64,000 bases of DNA from an uncultured Brachyspira sp. (GTDB lineage Bacteria > Spirochaetota > Brachyspiria > Brachyspirales > Brachyspiraceae): NCBI RefSeq assembly GCF_910578695.1, contig NZ_CAJTQJ010000001.1:62001-126000 (forward strand), written 5' to 3'. The notes under the pieces are model-generated. The model had not been told where the DNA came from. It worked only from the letters and a program-made list of their open reading frames with translations, and did not search any database. Below are positions 35,763 through 46,360 of this stretch, piece by piece (the stretch's first letter is position 1; every line of letters begins with the position of its first letter). A program made the position numbers and the translations under genes.

Positions 35763-36612
35763 TATATGCATAAAAAATTTTAAAATAGATAATTATAATA
35801 TAAAAGAAAAAGAAATTAATATATATCCTATTACAATATTTTCAAATGATGATAATTATTTACTCAATTTAATTTGGTATATTAATAACTGCATGTTTTT
35901 TGAATTTTATAGAATCAATGATTATGAATTATTATCTATAAGCAAAATTATAAGCGGAATTATGGAAAATGATAATTATCAGAATAATATTGATAATAAC
36001 ACAATAATAGAATGTATAAACTTCATAAATGATATACTTGATACCAATAAGAAAAAAATTATATCAAAAATATTTTTAGAACATAATGATATTGATATAG
36101 AAGAAATATATTTAAAACCAAATTATAATTATGAAATTAATATTAATTCAAACTTTGAAAACGATAATATTATAAATATTATTTTCAGTTTTGAAGGTAT
36201 AAGTTTATCATCAAAACTTTTTTTCAGCAGGAAAATAGATATTTTTATTACAGTATTAGAAAATATATTAAAAATTTTATTGAATAAAAATATATCAAGT
36301 ACTTTATACATATCAGATTATAATTTTAAAAATATTGATTTAGAAAATGCTGATAAAAAAAATATGCCTTTGATGGATTTTATGTTTAAGATAAACGAAA
36401 TAAGTAAAAAATATGATTTATCAAATATAAAAAATAGATTAGATTTAATAAAAACATTTACTAATCATTATAATCATAATATGATAATAGAAAACTGTAA
36501 TGAATTTAGTGATATTATTAATAATTACTCTAATAAAAATAATTTATTATTAAGCTTTTCTTCAGATAAATTAAATAATATAATTTCAGATAAAAATATT
36601 AAAGTTTATTAA
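35752..36612 (+). CDS. unknown protein coupled to the MgtC-like gene (possibly a degenerate ATPase-like N-terminus)
   Basis: 286 residues, not recognised. It is rich in Asn, Ile, Asp and Lys and has no signal peptide or membrane span. The first ~40 residues (ISICIKNFKIDNYN, then IYPITIFSNDDNYLLNLIWY) echo the N-terminus of SMC/AAA15-type ATPases, where a Walker A would come next. Here the glycine-rich loop is replaced by SNDDNYLL, so ATP binding is doubtful. The rest is predicted alternating strands and helices without motifs. It starts inside the end of the MgtC-like gene, with no ribosome binding site of its own that I trust. Confidence 0.6.
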   Translation: MNISICIKNFKIDNYNIKEKEINIYPITIFSNDDNYLLNLIWYINNCMFFEFYRINDYELLSISKIISGIMENDNYQNNIDNNTIIECINFINDILDTNKKKIISKIFLEHNDIDIEEIYLKPNYNYEININSNFENDNIINIIFSFEGISLSSKLFFSRKIDIFITVLENILKILLNKNISSTLYISDYNFKNIDLENADKKNMPLMDFMFKINEISKKYDLSNIKNRLDLIKTFTNHYNHNMIIENCNEFSDIINNYSNKNNLLLSFSSDKLNNIISDKNIKVY

Positions 36613-36673
36613 ATGATATATTTAAAAATTAATTTATATCATATCACAAATTTAAAAAGTCTGTATAAAAAAA

Positions 36674-37429
36674 TCAAAGTCTTACTTTAATACTATTTTT
36701 ACGAAGATACTCTTTTAATTCTTTTATATCAATTTCTTTAAAATGAAATATAGAAGCAGCAAGCCCCGCATCAACACCATTAACCTGAAATACATCTTTA
36801 AAATGCTCCATATTGCCCGCACCTCCTGAAGCAATTAAAGGTATAGAAACATTATCAGCTATCTCTTTGAGAAGTTCTATATCAAAACCGTTTTTTACTC
36901 CGTCTGTATCTATACTATTTATTACAAGTTCGCCTGCTCCTTTTTTTTCTCCATCTGCAGCCCATTTAACAGCATCAATACCTGTATCCTCTCTGCCGCC
37001 TTTAGAAAATACAGAATATTTTCCATTAACTCTTTTTATATCTATAGAAAGAACTACGCACTGATTACCGTATTTTTCAGCAGCTTCTCTTATCAAATTA
37101 GGATTTTTTATTGCACCTGAATTTACACTTACCTTATCAGCACCTGATTTTAATACCATATCAAAATCTTTTATAGTATTTATTCCCCCGCCTACTGTAA
37201 GAGGTATGAATATTTCATTTGCAACTTTCTCAAGTACATTTACAAATAGTTTTCTGCCCTCATAAGAAGCTGTAATATCATAAAATACAAGCTCATCAGC
37301 CTGCATATTATTATAATATCTGGCAAGCTCTACAGGATCATCAACATCTTTTAAACCTTCAAAATTAGTACCCTTTACAACTCTGCCGTCTCTCACATCC
37401 AAACAGGGTATTATTCTCTTTGTTATCAT
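36674..37429 (-). CDS. hisF: imidazole glycerol phosphate synthase cyclase subunit
   Basis: 251 residues, the standard length. The (beta/alpha)8 barrel has both catalytic Asp residues: CLDVRDGRVVKG (Asp11) and VLSIDIKR (near Asp130). Phosphate-binding loops are TVGGGI, VSVNSGA and IASGGAG. HisF joins PRFAR and HisH-derived ammonia to give imidazole glycerol phosphate and AICAR in histidine synthesis. No hisH or other his genes are in this window, so the gene is isolated here. Some HisF/HisH homologues work in surface-sugar amidation; the full active site does not exclude either role. Confidence 0.92.
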   Translation of the reverse strand: MITKRIIPCLDVRDGRVVKGTNFEGLKDVDDPVELARYYNNMQADELVFYDITASYEGRKLFVNVLEKVANEIFIPLTVGGGINTIKDFDMVLKSGADKVSVNSGAIKNPNLIREAAEKYGNQCVVLSIDIKRVNGKYSVFSKGGREDTGIDAVKWAADGEKKGAGELVINSIDTDGVKNGFDIELLKEIADNVSIPLIASGGAGNMEHFKDVFQVNGVDAGLAASIFHFKEIDIKELKEYLRKNSIKVRL

Positions 37430-37532
37430 ACTAGAACACCTAATTTAATTTGTAAAATTATATAGTAAAAAATATATTTCGTAAAGCAAAAATAAAGCTG
37501 TATTAATAATATAATTTTTTATCTTTTATATT

Positions 37533-40500
37533 TTATTTGCCATGCGTACTTAAAGCATCATCAATATCTGCAGAAGTTTCAATGCTTGCAATATCCTTAG
37601 CATCATAATCTTTAATAGGTATTCTGTTTCTAATAGCAGCATAAACAGTAGGTACTATAACAAGAGTAAATAATGTAGAAACTGCCAATCCTCCAAGCAC
37701 TGCCAATGATAAAGGCTTATACATTTCATTTCCCTCTCCGCTAGATAATGCCATAGGAAGCAGCCCTAATATAGTAGTAAGAGAAGTCATAAGTACAGGT
37801 CTTAATCTTCTAGGACCTGCAATTAAAGCTGCAGCATCTCCGTTAATCTTTTTTTCATGCATAAGCTGATTCATATAGTCAATGAGTACAATGCCGTTAT
37901 TAACTACAATACCAATAAGAACTATAACTCCTATTCCGCTGTATACACTCAAAGTCTGCCCTGTGATAAGCAGCAGTATAATAGAGCCTGCAAAACCAAA
38001 TGGTATAGCAAGGGCTATTACAAAAGGTGCAATATATGATTCAAACTGACTAGCCATAATAGCATAAACTAATACTAAAGCTAATAATAATGCCTGTAAA
38101 AGCTGTCCGAAAGCCTCCTGCATATCTTCATAATCTCCTGAATAAATTATAGTAAAACCAGAAGGTATAAATACTTTTTCATTTATGGCAGACTGAATAT
38201 CCGCCATTATTTGATTCATAGGTCTTCCATATCCTGAAGCTGTAATAGATGTTATTCTGCTGTCATTTTTTCTTTCTATTTCAGTAGGGGCAAAATCTTT
38301 ATCAACATAAGCGATAGCCGAAATAGGAACCATACCATTAGGCGTATTAATAAGCATTCTTTTTACATCTTCTATATTAATTCTGTCTTTTTCATTTAAT
38401 CTCACTATAACATCAATATCAGTAACATCTGAATTATCAGGCGTCATTCTAGTAGCTGTAGTACCGCCGAAGCTGGTTTTAATAGAATTAGCAACAGTAT
38501 TTATATTTATTCCCATTTTTGAAGCTAAATCTCTGTTTATTTTAACATTTAATTCGGGGCTTGAATCATTTTTCTTTAAGCGAACATCTCTAAGTCCTGG
38601 AACATCCTGCAATGCTGCTATTACATTATTAGCTAAATCTCCTGCCCTATTTAAATCTTCGCCGACTATATCTATATCTATACCGCTTGAATCTCCTCCT
38701 CCGCCTCCGCTCATACTTGCAACACTATCAACATTTATTTTTGCTGGGTATCCTGATAATAATTTTCTTACTTCTTCAACATAATTTTCTGTTTCTTTAG
38801 TTCTTCCTTCTGATTTATCTATAAGCTTAACTCTTATATCTGCTTTATTGGCATCAGAACCTGATCTTGTTCTAGTTTGAATCCTGCTTAAATCTTTACC
38901 TATATATTGGGATATATCATATCTCATTCTATCTACAAAAGAATCCGTCTGCTCTTTTCTAGTACCTATAGGCATCTGTATGCTTGCTTTTAACTGTCCT
39001 TCATCAGATTTTGGGAAGCCTTCTTTACCTATAAATATTAATCCTATAGTTATAATAGAAAATACTATTACTATAACAGGTATTAATACTCTATTTTTAT
39101 GATGTACAGAATAATTTAGTATCTTTTCATATACATAATTAACTTTAGAATGAAAATGCTTATCAAAGAATACTTCAAAACGATTTAAAAATTTAGATTT
39201 TTTAGTAGTAATTAATCTTGCACCAAGCATAGGCACTATTGTCAAAGCAACAGCTAAAGAAGCTATCATAGAAACTGTAACAGTAATACATAAGTCTCTA
39301 AACATCTGTCCTGTCTGACCTTCAACAAAGAGGAAAGGAAGAAATACCGCTATTGTAGTAAGTGTAGAAGCAGATATAGCAAGTGCAACTGTAGAAGTAC
39401 CGTCTATTGCAGAAGAATATTTACCATAACCATTATTTCTATAATAGAATATATTTTCAAGCACTACTATAGAGTTATCAACCATCATTCCTATGCCAAG
39501 TACCAGCCCTGAAAGAGATATAATATTTAAAGTAGTTCCAAAGAAATACATCAAAGTGAATGTAACAATAATAGACATAGGGATAGATATAGCTATAATG
39601 GCTACAGTTCTTACATTCCATAAATAAATCATAAGTATTATAACGGCAAATAATCCCCCCTGCCAAGCAGTATCAAGCACTCCTTTAATAGCCTTATTCA
39701 CATTATCAGCACTATTAAATAATATTTCGTATTTTATATCTCCGGGTAAATTAAGACTGTCAAGCCTTTTTTTTATAGCATCGGAAACGGCAACAGTATT
39801 AGCTCCTGATTCTTTATTTATAGAAATTGTAACAGCAGGCGTTCCATTAACCTTAATAATATCTCCGTCCTCATCATAACCTTCATAAATTACAGCTAAT
39901 TCTCTAAGTCTTACAGGAGTATTATTATTTTTTAATGATACAACAACATTTCCTATATCATCAACCGTTTTAAACTCTCCTGTAGTTCTTAAAGTATATT
40001 TATAAACACCCTCATAGGTTTCTCCGCCTGATATATTCTGATTTTCCATATTCAAAGTATTTACTATAGAATTAATATCAAGCCCATAAGCCTGAAGCCT
40101 ATTCATATCAACATCAACTTTAATCTGAGTTTTAAGTCCGCCTCTAATCTGAGCCATAGCTACACCGCCTACCTGCTCTATACTTGTTATGATTTGATTA
40201 TCAACTAAATTATATAATGCGGATAAATTTTCAGTACCGTAAAAGGATATATCCATAACGGGTATATTTGAAGTAGAAAATTTATAAACAGCAGGGCTTT
40301 CAGCATCATCAGGCAAAGCTTTTCTTATCCTATCTATAGCCTCTCTAATATCAGCTGTGGCAGAAGCTAAATCACTTCCCCAATTAAATTCAACAAAAAC
40401 ACTAGACCATTCTTGTTTAGAAGATGAGCTTACCTCTTTAATATTATTAACAGATGAAACAGCACCTTCTATTAATTTAGAAACAGATTTTTCAACTTCC

Positions 40501-40673
40501 TCAGGACCTGCATTTTTATACTCAGTTCTTATGCTTATAAAAGGAAGCTCCAAATCAGGCAGAAAGTCAACAGGAAGCCTAGATAAACTAACAGCTCCAA
40601 GTATAACAACAGCAACTATACCCATAAAAACTGCTACAGGTCTTTTTACTATTAATTCAATAAAACTTCTCAT
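37533..40673 (-). CDS. RND efflux transporter, HAE1/AcrB type inner-membrane pump
   Basis: About 1046 residues from the ATG at 40673, which has GGGAG nine bases upstream; an upstream GTG lies in that motif. It has the RND layout: 12 transmembrane helices in two halves and large periplasmic loops after TM1 and TM7. RPVAVFMGIVAVVILG starts TM1. The proton-relay region has GIGMMVDNSIVVLENIFYY (TM4) and VVNNGIVLIDYMNQ (TM10). The FPKSDEGQL motif opens the second loop. It is driven by the proton gradient and works with the adaptor and TolC-like proteins encoded just upstream. Substrates unknown; the hydrophobic-drug (HAE) family is more likely than a metal pump. Confidence 0.9.
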   Translation of the reverse strand: MRSFIELIVKRPVAVFMGIVAVVILGAVSLSRLPVDFLPDLELPFISIRTEYKNAGPEEVEKSVSKLIEGAVSSVNNIKEVSSSSKQEWSSVFVEFNWGSDLASATADIREAIDRIRKALPDDAESPAVYKFSTSNIPVMDISFYGTENLSALYNLVDNQIITSIEQVGGVAMAQIRGGLKTQIKVDVDMNRLQAYGLDINSIVNTLNMENQNISGGETYEGVYKYTLRTTGEFKTVDDIGNVVVSLKNNNTPVRLRELAVIYEGYDEDGDIIKVNGTPAVTISINKESGANTVAVSDAIKKRLDSLNLPGDIKYEILFNSADNVNKAIKGVLDTAWQGGLFAVIILMIYLWNVRTVAIIAISIPMSIIVTFTLMYFFGTTLNIISLSGLVLGIGMMVDNSIVVLENIFYYRNNGYGKYSSAIDGTSTVALAISASTLTTIAVFLPFLFVEGQTGQMFRDLCITVTVSMIASLAVALTIVPMLGARLITTKKSKFLNRFEVFFDKHFHSKVNYVYEKILNYSVHHKNRVLIPVIVIVFSIITIGLIFIGKEGFPKSDEGQLKASIQMPIGTRKEQTDSFVDRMRYDISQYIGKDLSRIQTRTRSGSDANKADIRVKLIDKSEGRTKETENYVEEVRKLLSGYPAKINVDSVASMSGGGGGDSSGIDIDIVGEDLNRAGDLANNVIAALQDVPGLRDVRLKKNDSSPELNVKINRDLASKMGININTVANSIKTSFGGTTATRMTPDNSDVTDIDVIVRLNEKDRINIEDVKRMLINTPNGMVPISAIAYVDKDFAPTEIERKNDSRITSITASGYGRPMNQIMADIQSAINEKVFIPSGFTIIYSGDYEDMQEAFGQLLQALLLALVLVYAIMASQFESYIAPFVIALAIPFGFAGSIILLLITGQTLSVYSGIGVIVLIGIVVNNGIVLIDYMNQLMHEKKINGDAAALIAGPRRLRPVLMTSLTTILGLLPMALSSGEGNEMYKPLSLAVLGGLAVSTLFTLVIVPTVYAAIRNRIPIKDYDAKDIASIETSADIDDALSTHGK

Positions 40674-40688
40674 AATCACTCCCTAAAA

Positions 40689-41957
40689 TTAACTGCCTAC
40701 TGAATAAATACTATTATCAGAAGTGCCGTCAGAAGCATTTTGCGTATTATTATTTTTAGGTTTTTCGGCAGTATTATCTTTTTTATCCGCAGAATCATTA
40801 TTATTTCTGCTTGATTGTGCAGTATTCTGTTTTGATTGTGCAGCATTAGTTTTTGATGATAAAGTACTTGGTTTTTTTGATTGTACAGTATTAGATTGTT
40901 CTATATTAGTAACTTTTGAAGATAATGCATTATTAGTTTCTGCAGATGCATTAGGCGGAGTAATATATTCCAAAATTGTAGGATCATTTTCTATTCTATT
41001 GACTAATGAGCCGTTTCTTAAAAACTCGCGTCCGAACATAACAACTTCTTCTCCTTCTTCAAGTCCGCTGCTTAATGCAACTTTATCTTTGGAAGTAAAT
41101 AATACATTAACTTCTCTTGTATATGCTCTATATCTTGCAGTATTTGAGTTTACAGTATTTACTTCCGAAGGAATATTATCAGCATTATCTTCTTTTACTA
41201 CATATATATAATTTTTTCCCAAATCATCGCTGAACATAGCACTATTTGGTATAACAAATACATTATCAGCAGAGTTTAAAAGTATTGATACATCAGAAAA
41301 CATTCCAGGTAAAAGCAGTTTTTCTCTATTATCTATTAAAGCCTTAACCATTAAAGTACGGGTAGAAGGATTAACAGCATAATCTCTCTTTGTTATAACA
41401 GCTTCTATTTCTTTATTAGGAGCGGAAGGAACTCTTATTAAAACTTTCTGTCCTAATACTATGCCTGAAATAGATCGTTCAGGAACTTGTATTTCAACTT
41501 CTAACTGACTAATATCTGCAACATTGGCTATGGGTGTAGCTGCTGCTATAGAAGAGCCTACCGCCATATATGTAGTTGTAACATAACCTGATATAGGTGT
41601 TCTTGCAGGAGCATAAGAATAATTAGCACCTATTACAAATCTGTCAATTAAAGCTATAGTATCTCCCTTATTTACAAAACTGCCTTCATATTTTAGTATA
41701 TTAGCTATTTTTCCGGGTACATCTGATGATATTTCTACCTCTTTTATTGCTTTAATTTCAGCAGAAAGATCTAAATATTCATCTAAATGCTGTTTTATAG
41801 GGGCTGCCACTAAAACGCTTATAGGATTCTCTTTTCTTTTTAAATCCTCCTGCTTTTTCTTACATGAAACAAATATAATAGAAATAAATAATAAAATAAT
41901 TAAAAAAAATTTAATATCTATTTTTTTTATAATTATATATCTTTTTCTTATCATCAT
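40689..41957 (-). CDS. RND periplasmic adaptor (membrane fusion) lipoprotein
   Basis: 422 residues. The N-terminus has a long signal with a lipobox (IIFVSC), and either of two adjacent ATGs (41957 or 41954) could start it; the second is better spaced from AAGGAG. The adaptor core shows AEIKAIKEVEISSDVPGKI and GSFVNKGDTIALID, the lipoyl half-motif, and later PISGYVTTTYMAVGSSI. The usual alpha-helical hairpin between these is very short, as in adaptors with a minimal hairpin. The last ~90 residues are low-complexity Ser/Asn/Thr/Lys (for example SSKTNAAQSKQNTAQSS), unusual for the family. The gap to the pump gene is 15 bases. Confidence 0.87.
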   Translation of the reverse strand: MMIRKRYIIIKKIDIKFFLIILLFISIIFVSCKKKQEDLKRKENPISVLVAAPIKQHLDEYLDLSAEIKAIKEVEISSDVPGKIANILKYEGSFVNKGDTIALIDRFVIGANYSYAPARTPISGYVTTTYMAVGSSIAAATPIANVADISQLEVEIQVPERSISGIVLGQKVLIRVPSAPNKEIEAVITKRDYAVNPSTRTLMVKALIDNREKLLLPGMFSDVSILLNSADNVFVIPNSAMFSDDLGKNYIYVVKEDNADNIPSEVNTVNSNTARYRAYTREVNVLFTSKDKVALSSGLEEGEEVVMFGREFLRNGSLVNRIENDPTILEYITPPNASAETNNALSSKVTNIEQSNTVQSKKPSTLSSKTNAAQSKQNTAQSSRNNNDSADKKDNTAEKPKNNNTQNASDGTSDNSIYSVGS

Positions 41958-41989
41958 AATCTCCTTAATCTGCCTATAATAATCTTAAT

Positions 41990-43378
41990 TTAAGCACCTA
42001 AGAGTTTTAATATTTGCAAAGTGCTTGAAAAATATTCGTATATAGCCTGTAAATATGCAAGCTGTGCATTCAAATAAGTAATTTCAGCATCATTAACTTC
42101 AAGTGTAGATATAGTTCCGCCTCTATACTGCCTTTGAGCCATTTGCAAAGCATAAGCTGCAGTTCTTGCATTTTCAGCCTGCGACTCTAAATTTAATGCC
42201 TGAGATTTTGCAGTAGAAATCAAATCTCTGCTGTTTATCTCTATAATATCCCTTAACTGTTCATAATTTATTTCCATCTGCCTTATACTCAGCTCAATTT
42301 CTTCTGCTCCCTTAGCAGTAGAAGAAAAAGGCAGAAGAGAATCAAGAGCATAATTAAGAGAAAAACCTACACCCCAATTAAACTCGCCTTCTCTATTTTT
42401 TTTGAATGTGCCGTTTTCCATTTTTATTTTATCTATAGTTGTTATTCCTACATTAGCATTTGCTGATAATGTGGGCCATAAATAGCTTCTTGCTACTTTC
42501 CTATTATACTCTAACATTTTTAAATTGCTACCCATACTTTTTAATTCTATATTATTATTCATTATAATAGTAAGCAGATCATTAAAAGGTATATCAGGTA
42601 ATGATATATTGGTGGCATCTAATATACTTCCTACTAAATCTACTTCATCTCCCGCATTTGTAAGTCCTATTTGCCTTATAAATGTTAATTTCAAACTTTG
42701 ATACTGATTGCTTAATGTTATAACCTGAGGCTTTGTACTTTCATACTGTACTTTTGAGTTTAAATATTCATATTCTGATACTTGTCCGTTTCTGTATTTT
42801 AAATAAGTTTCTCTCATTCTATTGCTGTAATTAAGCTGCTGCTGTAAATATACTTTATAGTTTTCCTGAGCTACGAAAGTATTATAAAAATTTAGTTTTG
42901 TATTTAAATCAACATTAAGCCTTTCGTCATAATATATATCTTTTTTCATCTGCAGATTAATATCTCTTGCCCTATCTGTATTCCAATTTCTAAATCCTGT
43001 GAACAATGTTTTTGATAATGATGCTGAAGCATTCCAAGTATCAGGACTTGAATAAATACCTGTTGAAGTATTATTTATACTGTATTCTCTGGGTTCAGAT
43101 AAATTCAGTCCGCCGCTTATAGTTAAAGAAGGAAGAAATAAATCTGAAAATGATGCATCCTTTTGAACCTGTGCTATACGAACATCATATTCAGCCTGCT
43201 TTAATGTTTTATCATAATCGAAAGCTATGATTAAAGCATCTTCTAATGTTATAGATATTTTATCATTTGTTCTATTTATATATTCTGTAAAATTTGTATC
43301 CTGCGAATGTAAACTCAAATTAAAACTCAAATTAAAACTCAAAATTAAACCAAAAATCAAACGAGAATAAAATTTCAA
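41990..43378 (-). CDS. TolC-family outer membrane efflux protein
   Basis: 462 residues with a signal peptide that contains a short tandem repeat (SFNLSFNLSLHS, encoded by a repeated 15-base unit). The mature part has two OEP repeats: ITLEDALIIAFDYDKTLKQAE at the start, and long coiled-coil helices with NLNTKLNFYNTFVAQENY and RQYRGGTISTLEVNDAEITYLNAQ near the end. It forms the trimeric outer-membrane exit duct for the RND pump. It is the first gene of the three-gene operon. The next gene starts about 33 bases downstream. Confidence 0.88.
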   Translation of the reverse strand: MKFYSRLIFGLILSFNLSFNLSLHSQDTNFTEYINRTNDKISITLEDALIIAFDYDKTLKQAEYDVRIAQVQKDASFSDLFLPSLTISGGLNLSEPREYSINNTSTGIYSSPDTWNASASLSKTLFTGFRNWNTDRARDINLQMKKDIYYDERLNVDLNTKLNFYNTFVAQENYKVYLQQQLNYSNRMRETYLKYRNGQVSEYEYLNSKVQYESTKPQVITLSNQYQSLKLTFIRQIGLTNAGDEVDLVGSILDATNISLPDIPFNDLLTIIMNNNIELKSMGSNLKMLEYNRKVARSYLWPTLSANANVGITTIDKIKMENGTFKKNREGEFNWGVGFSLNYALDSLLPFSSTAKGAEEIELSIRQMEINYEQLRDIIEINSRDLISTAKSQALNLESQAENARTAAYALQMAQRQYRGGTISTLEVNDAEITYLNAQLAYLQAIYEYFSSTLQILKLLGA

Positions 43379-43515
43379 AATCTGCTCCTGTATAATTTAT
43401 AATATTTATTTAATATTATAAACTTAAAAATATCAAATCATAGTATACAATAAAATAATAATAATTAGACGAATAAATATAAAAATAGTTCCTCTTATAT
43501 TTATTTTCGTATTTT

Positions 43516-46008
43516 TTATAAAATTTTTACAAGCAAATCAAAAACCGATTCATCTATATAAGAAGCTGTTTTAATATCTTCTATTGACATATCTGACATA
43601 TCAAAATTTACAAGCAATTTATTTTCATCTGCATTATACATATATAATATAGTTTTAGATAAATTTTCTATTTCTATAGGACTTAAATTTGTAAATGCAT
43701 ATCTAAAATTCGGCAAAATTTCTATAAATTTGTCTTCATCTAATTTTTTTATAATATTATCAATACTTTTTATAATACTGTCATTAATAAATAATATATC
43801 CCTAGCCGCCAAAAGTATGCCATTTAAAAAATATGAAGCATCTTCGCTGTCTGAGGATTCTAAAAAACTTGATACTATATGAGAAAACTCATCACCGCTT
43901 AATCTTCCTGATTTATATTTAATAGAAAGACAAACGGCATATATATGAGAGCTTCCGAATGTATTATCAAGCATTGAATCTATTTTATCATTAAATATGT
44001 CTATATCGCAGAAGCTTGGATTTTCTAATGTAAATGAATATAAGTTCTTTATATAATGAGAATTTTTTAATGCTTCTTTTTCATCTAAATTTTTCATAGA
44101 TTCCATATTAACAACAGCAAGTATAAATGTATGCTTAGACAGTGATTCAACTGCAGGCATAATATCATAATTATCAAATAAAGATTTTCTTTCTTTAGAT
44201 AAATTATCATTGATAGCCTCCATATTAGTTAAATATGATAAATTATTTAAGCATAAACATAAACTTACAAAATCATTGTCATTTAATATAATTTCTTCTA
44301 TTCTTTTATAATTATCTATAAAAAAACTATAAATACCCATAACATTAGCTTCTATCATTAGTTTTGAAACTTCATTAGAATCTATATTATTTATAAGTCT
44401 GTCGGCTATAATATTTCCTGCAAGCTCTTCTATAGTTACTCCGTAAACAGATTTATCTATCAAAGAAGATTCAACTGATGCTTTATATTCATATTTCCAA
44501 ACTTCGCGTGCTAAGTTCTTATTAATTTTATTCACATAATCAGGTCCTTTTTCTAATTTACAGAAATCTGCATCTAAAAAAAGCATCTTATGAAAAAATT
44601 TACTCTTTTCAAAATGATTTTTATCCTTTATTATATCAAGTACAGATTCTATTTCCTGTTTCTTATCAATTTTTATTTTATATTCCCTGCATTTATTTCT
44701 AAAATCTATTACAACAGGAGGAACAATACTTTTTGAAGATACCTTTCCGTTTGCAATACCTGAAAGAAGCCTCATCATCAAATCAAGATTATTTGTATTT
44801 TCAAAATATATATCGCCTTTAACGAATGCACTTTTAGCGGCATCTATAAGTTCATAAACACCTGCAGATTTTTTTTTACGAAGCTTAGCAAGATTAACAG
44901 CCATATAATAAGCATTAATGCAGTCTGGTATGCTTACATTATGATTATGTCTGTCTATATTTGAAGCTTTTATTATAAATGACATAACTACATTTAAAAA
45001 AGTATTGCCTATATCATTATTTTTATCTTCATATTTTTCGAGCTCTCTGTAAACAAAATCATAAAAGGCTGGAAACTCTATGCCTGCCTGATATCCTTTT
45101 CTTTTGTCTGCCTCTTCAAATGAATAAGGTATTAAATAGCTTGAAGTATTTGAAGCAATATATTTTTTTAAACTCTTATATTTTTTATCTAATATTTTAT
45201 TATTTTTTTCATTTTCTTTTAATTTATCTATTATGCCTTTAGTATGAAAACTTCCTGTAACTGCTAAAACTCTGCTGTACTTATTTAATGCTTCATAAAT
45301 ATTTTTAGCCATTACATATTCTCTGTTTCTAGTTTCAAAATCTTCATCTTCTATCAAACGCATATAATAGCCCAAAGCATAAACACTTCTTATAAAATCT
45401 TTAGTTTCTTTAGATATTCCGTTTATTTCAAAATCTCTCTCCCAAAGCTCAGAAAAAGTTCTAAGCCCTGACTTATTTGTAAGCTCAACTGTATATGCAT
45501 TAATATTAAATTTATTATCATCATTATCATATATTGATATCAGTCTGTTTTTAGATGTTTCTTTATTATTATCTGTATCATCTGTATTATCATTATCTAT
45601 ATCATTTATTTCATCAGATATTGAATTTTCTATCATAAAAGCATAAGGCATATCTATAAAACTGCAGTGTATATTATTTTTTAGAGATTCTTTTATAGCG
45701 GTAAATTCAGGGGAATAATTCAAAAAAGGATAATAGCATCTATATTTAGAATTATTATTATCAATATAATTTGAATAAATACAAAAAGGGGCTTTAGTAT
45801 CTTCTTCTATCATATATTTCATCAAATTATTACAGTCGCTCGGACCTTCTATAAGTACAGCATCAGGCTTAAAATCATCAAAAACTTTTTTTAAATGATA
45901 AGAGCATGCAGGAGAATGGTGTCTTATAGGAAAAAATATTATATTTTCTTTTATGCTTTCAGAAAAATGTTCTTCAAAATTATTATTATCTTTATTTGTT
46001 TTTTTCAT
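43516..46008 (-). CDS. DUF5682 family protein
   Basis: 830 residues. The N-terminal family signature is clear: FFPIRHHSPACSYHLKKVF (25-43), DAVLIEGPSDCN (49-60), then VLAVTGSFHTKGI near residue 255. The N-terminal part resembles the TraB/EreA-like fold, with conserved His and Glu residues that could bind a metal. The remainder is helical. DUF5682 proteins are usually encoded with a SWIM zinc-finger protein, a MoxR AAA ATPase and a vWA protein in a proposed NTP-dependent conflict or stress system. A SWIM protein lies 1.5 kb upstream on the same strand, but MoxR and the vWA partner are absent nearby. Function unknown. Confidence 0.75.
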   Translation of the reverse strand: MKKTNKDNNNFEEHFSESIKENIIFFPIRHHSPACSYHLKKVFDDFKPDAVLIEGPSDCNNLMKYMIEEDTKAPFCIYSNYIDNNNSKYRCYYPFLNYSPEFTAIKESLKNNIHCSFIDMPYAFMIENSISDEINDIDNDNTDDTDNNKETSKNRLISIYDNDDNKFNINAYTVELTNKSGLRTFSELWERDFEINGISKETKDFIRSVYALGYYMRLIEDEDFETRNREYVMAKNIYEALNKYSRVLAVTGSFHTKGIIDKLKENEKNNKILDKKYKSLKKYIASNTSSYLIPYSFEEADKRKGYQAGIEFPAFYDFVYRELEKYEDKNNDIGNTFLNVVMSFIIKASNIDRHNHNVSIPDCINAYYMAVNLAKLRKKKSAGVYELIDAAKSAFVKGDIYFENTNNLDLMMRLLSGIANGKVSSKSIVPPVVIDFRNKCREYKIKIDKKQEIESVLDIIKDKNHFEKSKFFHKMLFLDADFCKLEKGPDYVNKINKNLAREVWKYEYKASVESSLIDKSVYGVTIEELAGNIIADRLINNIDSNEVSKLMIEANVMGIYSFFIDNYKRIEEIILNDNDFVSLCLCLNNLSYLTNMEAINDNLSKERKSLFDNYDIMPAVESLSKHTFILAVVNMESMKNLDEKEALKNSHYIKNLYSFTLENPSFCDIDIFNDKIDSMLDNTFGSSHIYAVCLSIKYKSGRLSGDEFSHIVSSFLESSDSEDASYFLNGILLAARDILFINDSIIKSIDNIIKKLDEDKFIEILPNFRYAFTNLSPIEIENLSKTILYMYNADENKLLVNFDMSDMSIEDIKTASYIDESVFDLLVKIL

Positions 46009-46260
46009 TATTTAGTTCTCTTTATAAATTAAATTTTTAATATATATAATTGTTCTTTTATAAATTTATTATTATTATTGGAATTACTTTTAAATTTTAA
46101 ATAATCAAATTCTATTAAATCTATTTTCCAGATAATAATATATAAACATAATTTTTTACATTAGTATATTACTATAAAAACAGCATAATGCAATAACTAC
46201 GAATTATATTAAAAATCTATATTTTAAAAAAAATTATATCAATTTTTTAATAATTATAAA

Positions 46261-46288
46261 TTGACAAATAAAATATATTTGATAGAAT
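46261..46288 (+). promoter_or_regulatory. promoter of the aminotransferase gene
   Basis: TTGACA (46261-46266), 16-bp spacer, TAGAAT (46283-46288), about 70 bases upstream of the start. The rest of the 352-base gap 46009-46360 is AT-rich and shows nothing else I can support. Confidence 0.5.
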
Positions 46289-46360
46289 ATAAAAATTATT
46301 ATATATAATATTATTGTATATAATAATTTATTGTAATATTTATAATTACGGAGAATCATT

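Noticed and set aside
40723..41211. 162-codon frame on the plus strand opposite the RND adaptor
   Set aside because: It is antisense to a low-complexity tail of a well-supported gene and has no start signal.
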